The notes beneath the pieces are model-generated. The model did not search any database. It was not told the DNA's origin and worked only from the letters and a program-made list of their open reading frames with translations. Of a stretch of 64,000 bases of DNA, positions 43,988-52,789 are shown in pieces. Where the stretch lies: NCBI GenBank assembly GCA_040382095.1, contig JBEIGB010000005.1, forward strand, positions 21,064-85,063. The letters are read 5' to 3'. Source of the DNA: JADJPL01 sp040382095 (GTDB taxonomy: Bacteria > Bacteroidota > Bacteroidia > Chitinophagales > Saprospiraceae). The translations under genes and the position numbers were made by a program. Each line of letters starts with the position of its first letter. Positions within the stretch are counted from its first letter, which is position 1.

Positions 43988-44182
43988 GGTTTTGTGTAGT
44001 TATTGGGTCAAAAAAAGTTCATTGTGCCCGCCCCTATAGGCTATTTTATCCTTATATTTACATTACTGGTCTTAACAGATGAGGCAGCGATTTAGATTTG
44101 CCTCATGATAATAAGAGACGCAATTTAGCACTAAAAATTTACTATTGCTTTTAAAAAGAGGCGTAAATATACAATTTAGCAG

Positions 44183-45292
44183 TTAAAGGGCTAAAAAAAA
44201 GCCTTTTTCGTAAATTTTTTCTTCATCTGCCCAGACTTCTCCTCCCTGGCGCATATCGGTAATCATATCGAGGTGGATATGGGAATTGTTTTTACCTCCT
44301 GTTTGGAGGTAAGACTGGCCGATTGCCAAGTGCACTGTTCCCCCGATTTTTTCGTCGAAGAGGATATTATTGGTAGGCTGCGAGATGCGGTAGTTGGTTC
44401 CGATAGCGGCTTCGCCGAAGTACCTGCTACCGGGCACTGTATGGAAAATATTATCGAGGGTTTCGCGGCCTTTTTTGGCATCCCAGCTTTCTATGAAGCC
44501 ATTTTCGACCCAGAGGGTAACCCCTTCGAGTGTTTTGCCCTGGAAGATGGCCGGTAAGGAGAAGTGGATGACGCCATTGACGGAGTCTTCGACAGGGGAG
44601 GTATAGACTTCGCCGGAGGGCATATTCGTCTGGCCATCGGAATTGATCCAGGTCCTGCCTTTTGTATTGAATCGGAGGTCTGTACCTGGGGCGATGAAGC
44701 GCATTTCCTGGCAGTTGTTGAGGTAGTTGACGATAGTCTGCTGTTTTTGGCGTACCTGCAGCCAGGATTCTATTGGATCGGGGTCATAGAGGCAGCAGGC
44801 GGAATAGACGAATGCCTCATAAGATTCGAGCGACATACCTGCTTCCTGAGCGGAAGCCTGCGTAGGGAAGAGGCAGAGATTGCGTTTGAGCTTTCGAGAG
44901 GCAGTGCGGTGGGAGTAGGCATTGTGGATTGGTTGCATAGCTGCCTGGCGCAAGGCGGACTTATCGGCACTGATGGCATTGTGGTCCTCGTGCAGGTTAA
45001 ATGGCGCCATGATATGCAGATAAGCTTCATATTCCTCCATAGCGATTTTCTGGAGGGTTGGCGGCTGTTTCAGTTGGGTTTCGCCGGCTTCTATAGAGAA
45101 TATTCGCTGCATTTCCCGAAACTCCAGCTCTGCGTCCACGGATGCACCTGCGCGGAGTGCATAGCGGTAAACTTCGCGGACGAGGGGCTCGGCGAGGGTA
45201 GTTGTTTTGATATAGAGCCGTTCGCCGGGTTGTAGGTTGAGGCAGTAATGCACCAGTAATTGTGCGTATCGTGCGAGGAGATGATCGGCCAT
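44183..45292 (-). CDS. M29-family aminopeptidase
   Basis: A 369-residue metallopeptidase of the thermophilic aminopeptidase (AmpS/AmpT) family. It removes N-terminal residues from peptides using two metal ions. Family features are EPLVREVYRYALRAGA in the N-domain, and in the C-domain INSDGQTNMPSGEVYTSP, a GEAAIGTNY segment, KIGGTVHLAIGQSY and SHIHLDMITDMR, which supply the Glu, His, Tyr, His and Asp ligands. It is the last gene of a five-gene minus-strand run, 19 bases after hflX. Confidence 0.92.
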   Translation of the reverse strand: MADHLLARYAQLLVHYCLNLQPGERLYIKTTTLAEPLVREVYRYALRAGASVDAELEFREMQRIFSIEAGETQLKQPPTLQKIAMEEYEAYLHIMAPFNLHEDHNAISADKSALRQAAMQPIHNAYSHRTASRKLKRNLCLFPTQASAQEAGMSLESYEAFVYSACCLYDPDPIESWLQVRQKQQTIVNYLNNCQEMRFIAPGTDLRFNTKGRTWINSDGQTNMPSGEVYTSPVEDSVNGVIHFSLPAIFQGKTLEGVTLWVENGFIESWDAKKGRETLDNIFHTVPGSRYFGEAAIGTNYRISQPTNNILFDEKIGGTVHLAIGQSYLQTGGKNNSHIHLDMITDMRQGGEVWADEEKIYEKGFFLAL

Positions 45293-45311
45293 AATTGTAA
45301 GGTATTAGAAG

Positions 45312-46526
45312 TCACCAGATTTGGGGATGGTAGGGGTACCTGGTTTTGTACGCCTCTTTGATCATAACGAGCAGTTTTTCGCGCAATTCGGGGATCCCTT
45401 CGCGGGTGACAGCGGAGATCATTACGTTGTCGTGATCGAAAAGATGTTTGAGGTTGCCTTTAAGGCCTTCTTCGATTTCTTCGCGGGCCTCGCGGTCAAT
45501 AAAGGGGTCATAGTTATTTTCGCGGTAGAGGTCAATTTTGTTGAAGACGAATAAGGTTGGCTTGTCGAGTGCGCCGAGTTCCTTAAGAGTGTTATTGACG
45601 GTGCGGATATGTTCTTCGTGCTTTGGGTGGGCAATATCTACGACATGGATGAGCAGGTCGCTTTCACAAACCTCATCGAGGGTAGATTTGAAGCTTTCGA
45701 TGAGGTGGTGGGGCAATTTGCGGATAAAGCCGACGGTATCAGAGAGGAGGAAGGGGACATTTTCGATAACGACTTTACGCACGGTAGTATCGAGGGTTGC
45801 GAAGAGTTTGTTTTCTGCAAAAACCTCGGATTTGCTGATGAGGTTCATGAGGGTAGATTTGCCGACATTCGTGTACCCGACGAGCGACACGCGGATGTAC
45901 TCGCCCCGGTTTTTGCGTTGTGTGGCATTTTGGCGGTCTATGGTTTCCAGTTTCTTTTTGAGGAAAGCGATTTTGTCGCGTACGATACGGCGGTCGGTTT
46001 CGATTTCCATTTCACCGGGCCCGCGCATACCGATACCGCCGCGTTGGCGTTCGAGGTGGGTCCATAGGCCCCTCAGCCTTGGGAGGAGGTACTGTAGCTG
46101 GGCCAGTTCGACCTGGGTTTTAGCCTGTGCCGTTTGGGCACGGCGGGCAAAGATATCCAGGATGAGGGTGCTTCGGTCAATAATCTTGACTTTCAGGCTT
46201 TCTTCGAGGATATTTAATTGTTTTGGGCTGAGGTCATCATCGAAGATGGCCATCGTGATGGTTTCATTTTTTTCGATATATGCCCCGATTTCTTCCAGTT
46301 TTCCCTTTCCGATGAAAGTACTGGAGATAGGGTGGGGGAGTTTTTGGATAAAACGGCGTTTTGTAGCAGCGCCGGCAGTGAGGGCGAGGAATTCGAGTTC
46401 ATCGAGTTGTTCCTGGACGAGGGTTTCTGTCTGGTCTTTGAGGACCAGCCCTACGAGCACTGCATATTCCTGTTGAAGCGGGTTATTGGGGAAATTTTTT
46501 TCCCCTACATTCCAACCTTTTGCCAT
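45312..46526 (-). CDS. hflX: GTPase HflX
   Basis: A 404-residue ribosome-associated GTPase that splits stalled or hibernating ribosomes. The N-terminal HflX-specific domain (PISSTFIGKGKLEEI, then FDDDLSPKQL) and the linker coiled coil (RRLRGLWTHLERQRGGIGMRGPGE) precede the G-domain with G1 GYTNVGKST, G3 DTVGF and G4 NKID. The C-terminal tail is short. The frame is open to 46709, but the part before the ATG at 46526 overlaps the EnvC-like gene. Only 10 bases separate it from that gene, so cotranscription is expected. Confidence 0.95.
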   Translation of the reverse strand: MAKGWNVGEKNFPNNPLQQEYAVLVGLVLKDQTETLVQEQLDELEFLALTAGAATKRRFIQKLPHPISSTFIGKGKLEEIGAYIEKNETITMAIFDDDLSPKQLNILEESLKVKIIDRSTLILDIFARRAQTAQAKTQVELAQLQYLLPRLRGLWTHLERQRGGIGMRGPGEMEIETDRRIVRDKIAFLKKKLETIDRQNATQRKNRGEYIRVSLVGYTNVGKSTLMNLISKSEVFAENKLFATLDTTVRKVVIENVPFLLSDTVGFIRKLPHHLIESFKSTLDEVCESDLLIHVVDIAHPKHEEHIRTVNNTLKELGALDKPTLFVFNKIDLYRENNYDPFIDREAREEIEEGLKGNLKHLFDHDNVMISAVTREGIPELREKLLVMIKEAYKTRYPYHPQIW

Positions 46527-46536
46527 AAGATACGGG

Positions 46537-47775
46537 CTATTTTTTGATCCACGGTTCCGGATTGAGGCGGGATTTTTCGCGCCACAATTCGAAGTGCAAT
46601 TCCATAATAGTATTGTCGAGCCTGCCGATTTCCTGTCCTTCCCGCACCTGGTCTTTGCGTGTGACCGACACTTCGGCCAGATTGGAATAGACGGAATAAT
46701 ATTCCCCATGCTGGATAATCAGGGTATTTTGGTACCCAGGGATAAACTGTATGCTGGAGACACGGCCGTCGGCAACGGCACGTACGATGTTATTTCCTTC
46801 AGCGCGGATGTCAATACCATTATTCTGGGTTTTGACATCTTTAAAACGCGGATGTTGCTGGGTGCCGAAAGGGCGGACGATTTTTCCTCCGCTGACGGGC
46901 CAGGGCAGGCGGCCTTTATTAAGTCCGAAGGCTGCGGCTGTGCGTGTCATTTCGGGTTCTGCGGCGGGGATTTCATCCGGCCTGTCTTTTTTTTGCATGT
47001 TAGCCAGCTCCCGGCGGATGACCATTTCGATTGCCTGATCGAGCTGGCGGCGTTCTTCCTCTTGCCGGGTGAGTTCGGACACCAGTTTTTGTTCGTTTAT
47101 TTTAAGAGATTTGAGCAGTGCGTCCTTTTTTCCAAGTTCGCTGTCGAGTTGTTTTTGTTGTTGGAACAAGGAGCTTTGCATTTCTTCCTTTTGCAAGCGG
47201 TTGCTGCGCAGAGTAGCCATTTTGTTTTGCAGGTCGTTTTCTGTTTCCAGGATCAGCCTTGCGTATCGGGTACGGTGGCGGTCATATTGACGCAAGTACT
47301 GCCATCGCCTGAAGGCATCATTGAGATTAGAGGCAGACAGGAGGAAGATTGCCGGGCTGTGGGTGAGTTTATAGCGAAGGGCTAAACGGAGCATTTCGGT
47401 GTATTCATTTCTGAGTTGTTGGATTTTAGCTTCCAGTGCTTTCAGTGTATTTTGATTGGTGAGGATATCTTTATCGAGCTGGGCGATTTCGGTTTCGATA
47501 CTGCGTACCAATTGTTGTCTGGATTGGATTTGCCGCTGCATTGTGACGATGACCTGGAGCGTTGCTTTTTTATTTTTTTGTGCCGAAATCAGTTCTTCGC
47601 CAGTACGGTTGATTTCCTTCAGCAGGGACTTGCGTTTTTCCTCCAGGTCTTTGCGCGACTGTCCTGCTGCTGTGGGAATGACGGTGAGCAGGGCGAGGGC
47701 AAAGGCGATTGCCACATATTTATTGTGCGCGCGAATAACGGCCAGGAATTTCGAAAGGCAGGCTTTTTGGAACAT
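46537..47775 (-). CDS. EnvC-like murein hydrolase activator (degenerate LytM)
   Basis: A 412-residue periplasmic protein: signal segment (IAFALALLTVIPTAAG), long coiled coil about 40-270, and a C-terminal M23/LytM domain. The domain's zinc ligands are incomplete: NNGIDI has Asn where the first His is expected, and YSNL replaces the usual YxHL, while LHFELW keeps the final pair. That is the pattern of EnvC and NlpD, which activate amidases instead of cutting peptidoglycan themselves. Its first 56 bases overlap the end of the DUF4292 gene. It probably works in division-linked murein turnover (inference). Confidence 0.9.
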   Translation of the reverse strand: MFQKACLSKFLAVIRAHNKYVAIAFALALLTVIPTAAGQSRKDLEEKRKSLLKEINRTGEELISAQKNKKATLQVIVTMQRQIQSRQQLVRSIETEIAQLDKDILTNQNTLKALEAKIQQLRNEYTEMLRLALRYKLTHSPAIFLLSASNLNDAFRRWQYLRQYDRHRTRYARLILETENDLQNKMATLRSNRLQKEEMQSSLFQQQKQLDSELGKKDALLKSLKINEQKLVSELTRQEEERRQLDQAIEMVIRRELANMQKKDRPDEIPAAEPEMTRTAAAFGLNKGRLPWPVSGGKIVRPFGTQQHPRFKDVKTQNNGIDIRAEGNNIVRAVADGRVSSIQFIPGYQNTLIIQHGEYYSVYSNLAEVSVTRKDQVREGQEIGRLDNTIMELHFELWREKSRLNPEPWIKK

Positions 47776-48502
47776 TGAGTTCGACTTCGCTAAACTTTAA
47801 CTCCACATTGATTTTTCCTGTTTCCTCACTATTCAAGGTCAGGATACGAAGGTACGAAAAATTTTGTTTATCGGGGGTACCGTCATAACCATCGAGGGAC
47901 ATGGTCATTTCCTGGTTGCCCTGACTGTTTTTAAATACGATTTGTCGGGGGCGGTAATCGGTTGTTTGAATATTATAATGGAGGGTGCCGTACGCACTGC
48001 TTTCCTGAATAGTCATGGTATTGCCCTCATTTTTGATATAATCGGGGCGTTGGGAGAGGAAGACCGGGTTTCCCAGGAGGAATTGCTGAATCATGCGGAG
48101 GTTGGCGGGGAGTTGGTACTGGCTGGACATATCGGCGAGCGAGTAAGTGCGATATTCATTATTGAGGCGGTCAATCAGGAAGGCGGAATCCGGTGTGAGG
48201 AGTGCACGGGCGACTTCGAATCCGAGTTTTCTGATGGCGATCCAGACGGCGCTGTCCTTTTGGATTCGCAGGGTTGCGCTGGCTTTTACGGACTGGCTGC
48301 CGTCGTCATAGCTAATTTTAGCCATCCCCTCGAACCAGTTTGCACGAAATTGTTGGGCGTCTATTTTGCGCCAGACAAACTCGGGGCTGTCTTTTCGGGG
48401 GTCACTGCCAATTTTTTTAGTCCCGGAGCAGGAAGTCATAGTGATAATTGCTGCCAGAGCGATGGCTCTGCCGGCGAGTTGGAGGCACAGCGGGTTATTC
48501 AT
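47720..48502 (-). CDS. DUF4292 family lipoprotein
   Basis: A 260-residue lipoprotein with lipobox TSCS (Cys25). The mature part matches DUF4292: RANWFEGMAKISYDDG, SVKASATLRIQKDSAVWIAI, LLTPDSAFLIDRLNNEY, FLLGNP, then KLQIxF-like strands ending NVELKFSEVELNVP. The fold resembles LolA/LppX-type lipid carriers, so lipoprotein or lipid handling is possible but unproven. The gene overlaps the TPR gene by 8 bases upstream and EnvC by 56 downstream, a tightly packed operon. Confidence 0.88.
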   Translation of the reverse strand: MNNPLCLQLAGRAIALAAIITMTSCSGTKKIGSDPRKDSPEFVWRKIDAQQFRANWFEGMAKISYDDGSQSVKASATLRIQKDSAVWIAIRKLGFEVARALLTPDSAFLIDRLNNEYRTYSLADMSSQYQLPANLRMIQQFLLGNPVFLSQRPDYIKNEGNTMTIQESSAYGTLHYNIQTTDYRPRQIVFKNSQGNQEMTMSLDGYDGTPDKQNFSYLRILTLNSEETGKINVELKFSEVELNVPKSLPFEIPGRYSRAQ

Positions 48503-50186
48503 AGAGTTTTTTATCAGAAATTTTTTTCATGAGCCGCGGGGATTTATTGCCATTGGCCTTTGCCTGTTCCCAGTAAGCTAAGGCTTCTGCACCGGCTCCT
48601 TGTTTGAAGAGCAGATCGCCCCAAAGTTCGAGGATTTGAGGGTTTGCGTTGGCGGTCAAAATAGGTTCCAGGGTTTGCTGGGCATCTTTGAACTGGCTGC
48701 GGGCATAGAAAGAACGGGCGAGGGCGTATAAGGCTTCGCGGTTATTTGGGGCAAGCTCTATGGCACGCCTGGCAGCCTGGAGGGCAGCTTCGGCCTGGGG
48801 GCTACGCGTGGCGAGGTTAATTGCCAGTCTGGCCTGCAGAACGGCCGTTTCGCGGAAGGTAGCTTTTGCTTCTGCGAAAGCTTTATCTGCAAGGTCGTCA
48901 TTTTGTATAGCAGCGAGGACGAGTCCCTGGAGGGATAGGGCTTCCTGGCGCGCCGCGGGGTCTTGTATTCCGATTAAAAGGGCTTGCTGAAGGCTGTTTT
49001 TGGCGTTGGAGTGGTTTTCCTGCCAATACAGTGCCAGGGCTTCGCAATAGTACAGGAAGGATTTGTTGGGGAAAAGCTCGAGTGCATTGGAAGCTTCGCG
49101 GAGTAGTGCCGGGGCATCGCCGAGGCTGCGATAAATATTGAGGAGGTATTCCCAGGTGGTAAATTGATTTTCTTCCAGGTCGAGTGCGCGCCTGAATTTG
49201 ATTGCGGCTTCGCTGGCCTGCCCACTTGCCAGGAGGATTTCGCCGCTAAAAGCGAGGGAGCGGTAGTCGCCGGGGTGTAATGTTTCGATTTGTTTGGCGA
49301 GGGCCAGGAGTTCAGTACCGAGAGCAGTTTCTTTTTCTTTTTCGAATTGTTCCGAGAAAGTTTTGAGCTTAGCGATTTTGACTCCGGCATCGAGGTCGCG
49401 GTTACCAATGAGGGTTTTGATATCCTGTGGAACCGTCCCTGTGGATATATTTCCCGCACCTGCCAGGGCACTGAGGGCCGTGGGTTCCCGGGGATCTATT
49501 CCGAGGATTTTCCGGTAGGTTGCACTGGCTTTTTCTTTTTCGCCATTTTGCAGATAGAATTCGGCCAGGCGCAGGAGGAATTGGGTGCGTTGTGGATATG
49601 CTGCGCAGAGTTTTTCCCATTCGCGGGCGGCTTTTTTTATATCGCCGATGGCTACATATAGCGTGGCTTTTTTGCTGATGGAAGCTTCCTGCAGGCCAAA
49701 CAGGGTCTCCATTTCTTCATAGGTTTTTATGGCGGCGGTTATCTGGCCCGCGCGTTCCTGGTAGGTGGCACAGTCAAGGTAGAGTTTTTTTTCGCCGGGA
49801 AAAATCTTGAGCGACTGGGTTATTGCATTAGCGGCTTCCTGGAACCGGCCCGTTTCTGCCAGGACGTGGGCATAAAACGACTGGTACCAAATATTGGTAG
49901 CATCGCCTTTGGCTGCCTGGCCGGCATATTTAAGAGCCTCTGTCAGGTCTCCTTTTGCAAGGAAGATGCGGGACAGTTCATAGGCTGCAAGGGTATTGCC
50001 CGGTTGTTTATCCAGTACCTGGAGATAGATCGCACTGGCTTTTTCCATATTGCCGAGCATTTTTTGTTTGCCTGCTTCGATAACCTTGGCTTCCAGGTCG
50101 AGGCGGGCATCTGCGGTTTGTGCGGGCAATACCTGTACACAGAGCATACAGGCAACAAAAAAGCCTAGTGATTTCATCATGGGCAT
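48495..50186 (-). CDS. Exported tetratricopeptide-repeat protein
   Basis: A 563-residue protein with a signal peptide (SLGFFVACMLCVQVLPAQ) and at least ten TPR-like helix pairs across the whole mature part, for example NTLAAYELSRIFLAKGDLTEALKYAGQA and NREALYALARSFYARSQFKDAQ. It is probably periplasmic. It leads the run TPR-DUF4292-EnvC-hflX-aminopeptidase, and the first three members are a common set in Bacteroidota. Starts at 50186, 50180 or 50177 are all possible ATGs. No catalytic domain is seen. Confidence 0.88.
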   Translation of the reverse strand: MPMMKSLGFFVACMLCVQVLPAQTADARLDLEAKVIEAGKQKMLGNMEKASAIYLQVLDKQPGNTLAAYELSRIFLAKGDLTEALKYAGQAAKGDATNIWYQSFYAHVLAETGRFQEAANAITQSLKIFPGEKKLYLDCATYQERAGQITAAIKTYEEMETLFGLQEASISKKATLYVAIGDIKKAAREWEKLCAAYPQRTQFLLRLAEFYLQNGEKEKASATYRKILGIDPREPTALSALAGAGNISTGTVPQDIKTLIGNRDLDAGVKIAKLKTFSEQFEKEKETALGTELLALAKQIETLHPGDYRSLAFSGEILLASGQASEAAIKFRRALDLEENQFTTWEYLLNIYRSLGDAPALLREASNALELFPNKSFLYYCEALALYWQENHSNAKNSLQQALLIGIQDPAARQEALSLQGLVLAAIQNDDLADKAFAEAKATFRETAVLQARLAINLATRSPQAEAALQAARRAIELAPNNREALYALARSFYARSQFKDAQQTLEPILTANANPQILELWGDLLFKQGAGAEALAYWEQAKANGNKSPRLMKKISDKKLYE

Positions 50187-50279
50187 GGTCGTGAATTGCT
50201 AATCTTCAAAACCCGGAATATACGTTTTTAAAACGCAAAGCTGGTCGGTTGAGTTGTGCCGGGGGTTAAAAAACACGAT

Positions 50280-51716
50280 TTATTCGACTGTAGTAACTTT
50301 GAGCATATTGGTGCGGTACCTTTTGTGCAGGGGCATGGATGCGGTATTGATGATTACGTCGCCAGGCTCCAGGAATCCGGAGTTTTTGAGGATTTCGGTA
50401 ACGTCAATGATCGTTTCGTCCGTGCTTGTGAACCGGTCGTAGTAGAAACAGCGCACGCCCCAGACGAGGTTCAGGGTGGCGAGCATGTGCATCCTGTCGG
50501 AAAAAATATAGATATGGATATTGTTCTGTGGACGATAGCTGGAGACTTTGAAGGCGGTATAGCCGGAGCTGGTCATTCCAACGATTGCTTTGGCACGGAT
50601 TTCCTCAGCAGTTTTAGCTGCGCTGAAGCAGATTGCATCGGAGAGGAAGGTGCGCGAATTCGGTGAGGCCACGGGGCGCTGGAAGGTATTCATCGCGCAT
50701 TGTTCAGCTTCGAGAATAATGTTGGTCATTGCTTCTACGACCCGGACGGGGAATTTCCCGGAGGCTGTTTCTGCGCTAAGCATGACGGCGTCTGCGCCGT
50801 CGAGTACCGCATTGGCGACATCGGTTACTTCTGCACGTGTGGGGGTCGGGCTTTGGATCATGCTTTCCATCATTTGGGTCGCGACGATTACCGGGCGCGC
50901 GCGTTGGATACATTTTTGCACGATCTGTTTTTGTACCACGGGTATCCGTTCAATGGGTACTTCTATACCGAGGTCGCCCCGGGCCACCATGATGCCATTG
51001 GAAGCCTTGATGATCTTATCTATTTTTTGCAGCGCCTCAGGTTTTTCGATTTTTGCGATAATCTTGGCAGGGTGCTGGCGCTCGTCGAGGATTTCGCGGA
51101 GCATTTTTACATCTTTTGCTGAGCGTACAAAAGAAAGTGCGATCCAGTTGACGGGTTGGGTGAGAATAAAATCCAGGTCTTTCAGGTCTTTTTCCGTCAG
51201 GCAGGGGAGGCTTGTTTTAGTGTTGGGCAGGTTTACTCCTTTTCGGGACGACAGGACCCCGCCATGGATTACTTCCAGCCGGACCGTATCTTTGCCGTTG
51301 GTCTCGAGTACTTTGAGGACCAGCTTGCCATCATCGAGCAGGACACTTTCTCCAGGGTGGACATCTCTCGGAAATTCGGCATAGCTCATGTAGATGCGCT
51401 CCATTGTCCCGACACACTTTTCATTGACAAAAGTGACGACATCCCCCGTATTTAACTCAAGGGCGTTATTCTCTATTTCGCCTACCCGCAGCTTTGGCCC
51501 CTGCAGATCGGCAAGGATACCGATATGGAAGCCATATTCTTCATTAATCCGTATAATATGGTTGATGACCTCCTGATGGTCTTCATGAGTCCCGTGTGAG
51601 AAATTCAGGCGAAAAACATTGGCACCGGCCTGGACGAGACGGAGCAGGGTCTCATAACTGCGCGAAGCAGGCCCTACAGTAGCCACAATTTTGGTTTTTT
51701 TGATCTGATTTTGCAT
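50280..51716 (-). CDS. pyk: Pyruvate kinase
   Basis: A 478-residue glycolytic enzyme that converts phosphoenolpyruvate and ADP to pyruvate and ATP. Visible motifs are KIVATVGPASRSYETLLRLVQAGANVFRLNFSHG split over the N-terminus, the active-site region IAKIEKPEAL and IMVARGDLGIEVP, KQIVQKCIQRARPVIVATQMMESM, and the B-domain loop. The C-terminal allosteric domain is present and short. It is divergent from acpP across the repeat-bearing region 51717-52369. No terminator is recognised on its 3' side. Confidence 0.97.
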   Translation of the reverse strand: MQNQIKKTKIVATVGPASRSYETLLRLVQAGANVFRLNFSHGTHEDHQEVINHIIRINEEYGFHIGILADLQGPKLRVGEIENNALELNTGDVVTFVNEKCVGTMERIYMSYAEFPRDVHPGESVLLDDGKLVLKVLETNGKDTVRLEVIHGGVLSSRKGVNLPNTKTSLPCLTEKDLKDLDFILTQPVNWIALSFVRSAKDVKMLREILDERQHPAKIIAKIEKPEALQKIDKIIKASNGIMVARGDLGIEVPIERIPVVQKQIVQKCIQRARPVIVATQMMESMIQSPTPTRAEVTDVANAVLDGADAVMLSAETASGKFPVRVVEAMTNIILEAEQCAMNTFQRPVASPNSRTFLSDAICFSAAKTAEEIRAKAIVGMTSSGYTAFKVSSYRPQNNIHIYIFSDRMHMLATLNLVWGVRCFYYDRFTSTDETIIDVTEILKNSGFLEPGDVIINTASMPLHKRYRTNMLKVTTVE

Positions 51717-52055
51717 GGTTTTGCCGAAAATTCATTGGGTGTTTGGGAAAAAATACCGACGGACTTGTTGCGATGGGTCAGCAGGGTAGGAAAACGCGGT
51801 GTTTTCATCTGTACGAGGGCACTTTACAAGGCATACCTTCCCCCGGTTAGGTGCCGGATAAAGGTATAATATGAGCGATAAGGGGCTGTTTTTAGACCGT
51901 GATGATCCTGTCGCAATAAGTCCGGTTAAAATAAGGGCGAAAAATTAAGGCGAAAAAGGAAGTAAGTGTAACTTTTACAATAATTTAATTTTTAAAGGCT
52001 TTTTTGCCCGGTTCCGGCAGAGGCATGTTTGCCGGGAATATATGTGCTCAGCAGG

Positions 52056-52151
52056 GTATCCGGGGTGCTCTGGAGGGACTCCGACAAGGCAGCACGTAAT
52101 GTTTTCTTACCATGTGATCCAGTATCCGGGGTGCTCTGGAGGGACTCCGAC
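52056..52151. repeat. Two identical 30-bp direct repeats with a 36-bp spacer
   Basis: Copies at 52056-52085 and 52122-52151 are identical over 30 bases and contain the small dyad GGAG/CTCC. The geometry resembles a two-repeat CRISPR unit, but no third repeat, leader or cas gene is present in the window. The unit is not seen elsewhere in this sequence. Confidence 0.75.
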
Positions 52152-52303
52152 CCATTCTCTCCATCGGATATTTTTTGACCGGATTAAACGAAAGTATGTT
52201 TTTGAGCTTAGGTAGAATCGCATGCGCCTGGTGAAAGACACACAGCATACTTTTTCGGGAACCCCATAGCTACCTAAATAGTTGCGAAAAAAAGAATAAA
52301 AAC

Positions 52304-52335
52304 TTTGTATATCAAGGCAGTTCTGTTTTACTTTG
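52304..52335 (+). promoter_or_regulatory. acpP promoter
   Basis: TTTG at 52304-52307 and TACTTTG at 52329-52335, separated by 21 bases, match Bacteroidota -33 and -7 elements with one base less in the core. The 15-mer TTTACTTTGCAGTTG is shared with 7620-7634. The ATG of acpP is 34 bases downstream. Confidence 0.6.
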
Positions 52336-52369
52336 CAGTTGCATTTTTAACCTATAAAGCACGTTTGTT

Positions 52370-52609
52370 ATGTCAAGCATTGCAGAAAGAGTGAGCAAAA
52401 TTATTGTAGAAAAACTTGGTGTAGAAGAGGCCGAAGTAACGGCTGAAGCCAGCTTCACCGGTGATCTTGGCGCGGATTCCCTCGATACCGTAGAATTGAT
52501 TATGGAATTCGAAAGGGAATTCAACGTATCTATTCCCGATGATCAGGCTGAAACTATCCAAACGGTAGGACAGGCGATTGCTTACCTGGAGGCTCAACTG
52601 GGGAATTAA
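52370..52609 (+). CDS. acpP: Acyl carrier protein
   Basis: A 79-residue acidic four-helix protein that carries growing acyl chains in type II fatty-acid synthesis. Ser37 in GADSLDTVEL is the phosphopantetheine attachment site. Length and charge are typical. It is followed by a perfect terminator hairpin and then fabF, so most transcripts may end between them, giving excess ACP over FabF as is usual. Confidence 0.97.
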   Translation: MSSIAERVSKIIVEKLGVEEAEVTAEASFTGDLGADSLDTVELIMEFEREFNVSIPDDQAETIQTVGQAIAYLEAQLGN

Positions 52610-52615
52610 CCATAG

Positions 52616-52660
52616 CGATAAAAGACCACAGCGCAGTTAATAGCCTGTGGTCTTTTATCG
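52616..52660 (+). terminator. acpP terminator/attenuator hairpin
   Basis: A perfect 16-bp inverted repeat (52616-52631 with 52645-52660) and 13-base loop, with TTTT inside the 3' arm. It starts 6 bases after the acpP stop and may partly reduce read-through into fabF. Confidence 0.8.
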
Positions 52661-52789
52661 TGTATAAGGATATCGCCCATTCAACCCTCCCTCCTTTTCA
52701 CGTCCATGACAAAGACGGTGCGATGGGGTAATTTTCGACCCAACGTATTTCAACAGTCCCTGCACCTGTAAAGCGGAGAATACCAATTT

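Larger units (their letters stand above)
51717..52369. other. Long divergent intergenic region between pyk and acpP
   Basis: About 650 bases without a credible gene. It contains two 30-bp direct repeats (52056-52151) and the acpP promoter. No convincing promoter core for pyk was found. The remaining sequence is AT-rich and featureless to the eye. Confidence 0.5.

Noticed and set aside
45538..47385. Plus-strand open frames opposite hflX and the EnvC-like gene
   Set aside because: They are antisense shadows of well-supported genes.
52056..52151. Calling a true CRISPR array
   Set aside because: Only two repeats, one spacer, no leader and no cas genes. Kept as a repeat and a lead only.
52048..52248. 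Minus-strand open frame of 66 codons containing a repeated PSRAPRI segment
   Set aside because: The repetition only reflects the two 30-bp DNA repeats; no other protein-like signal.
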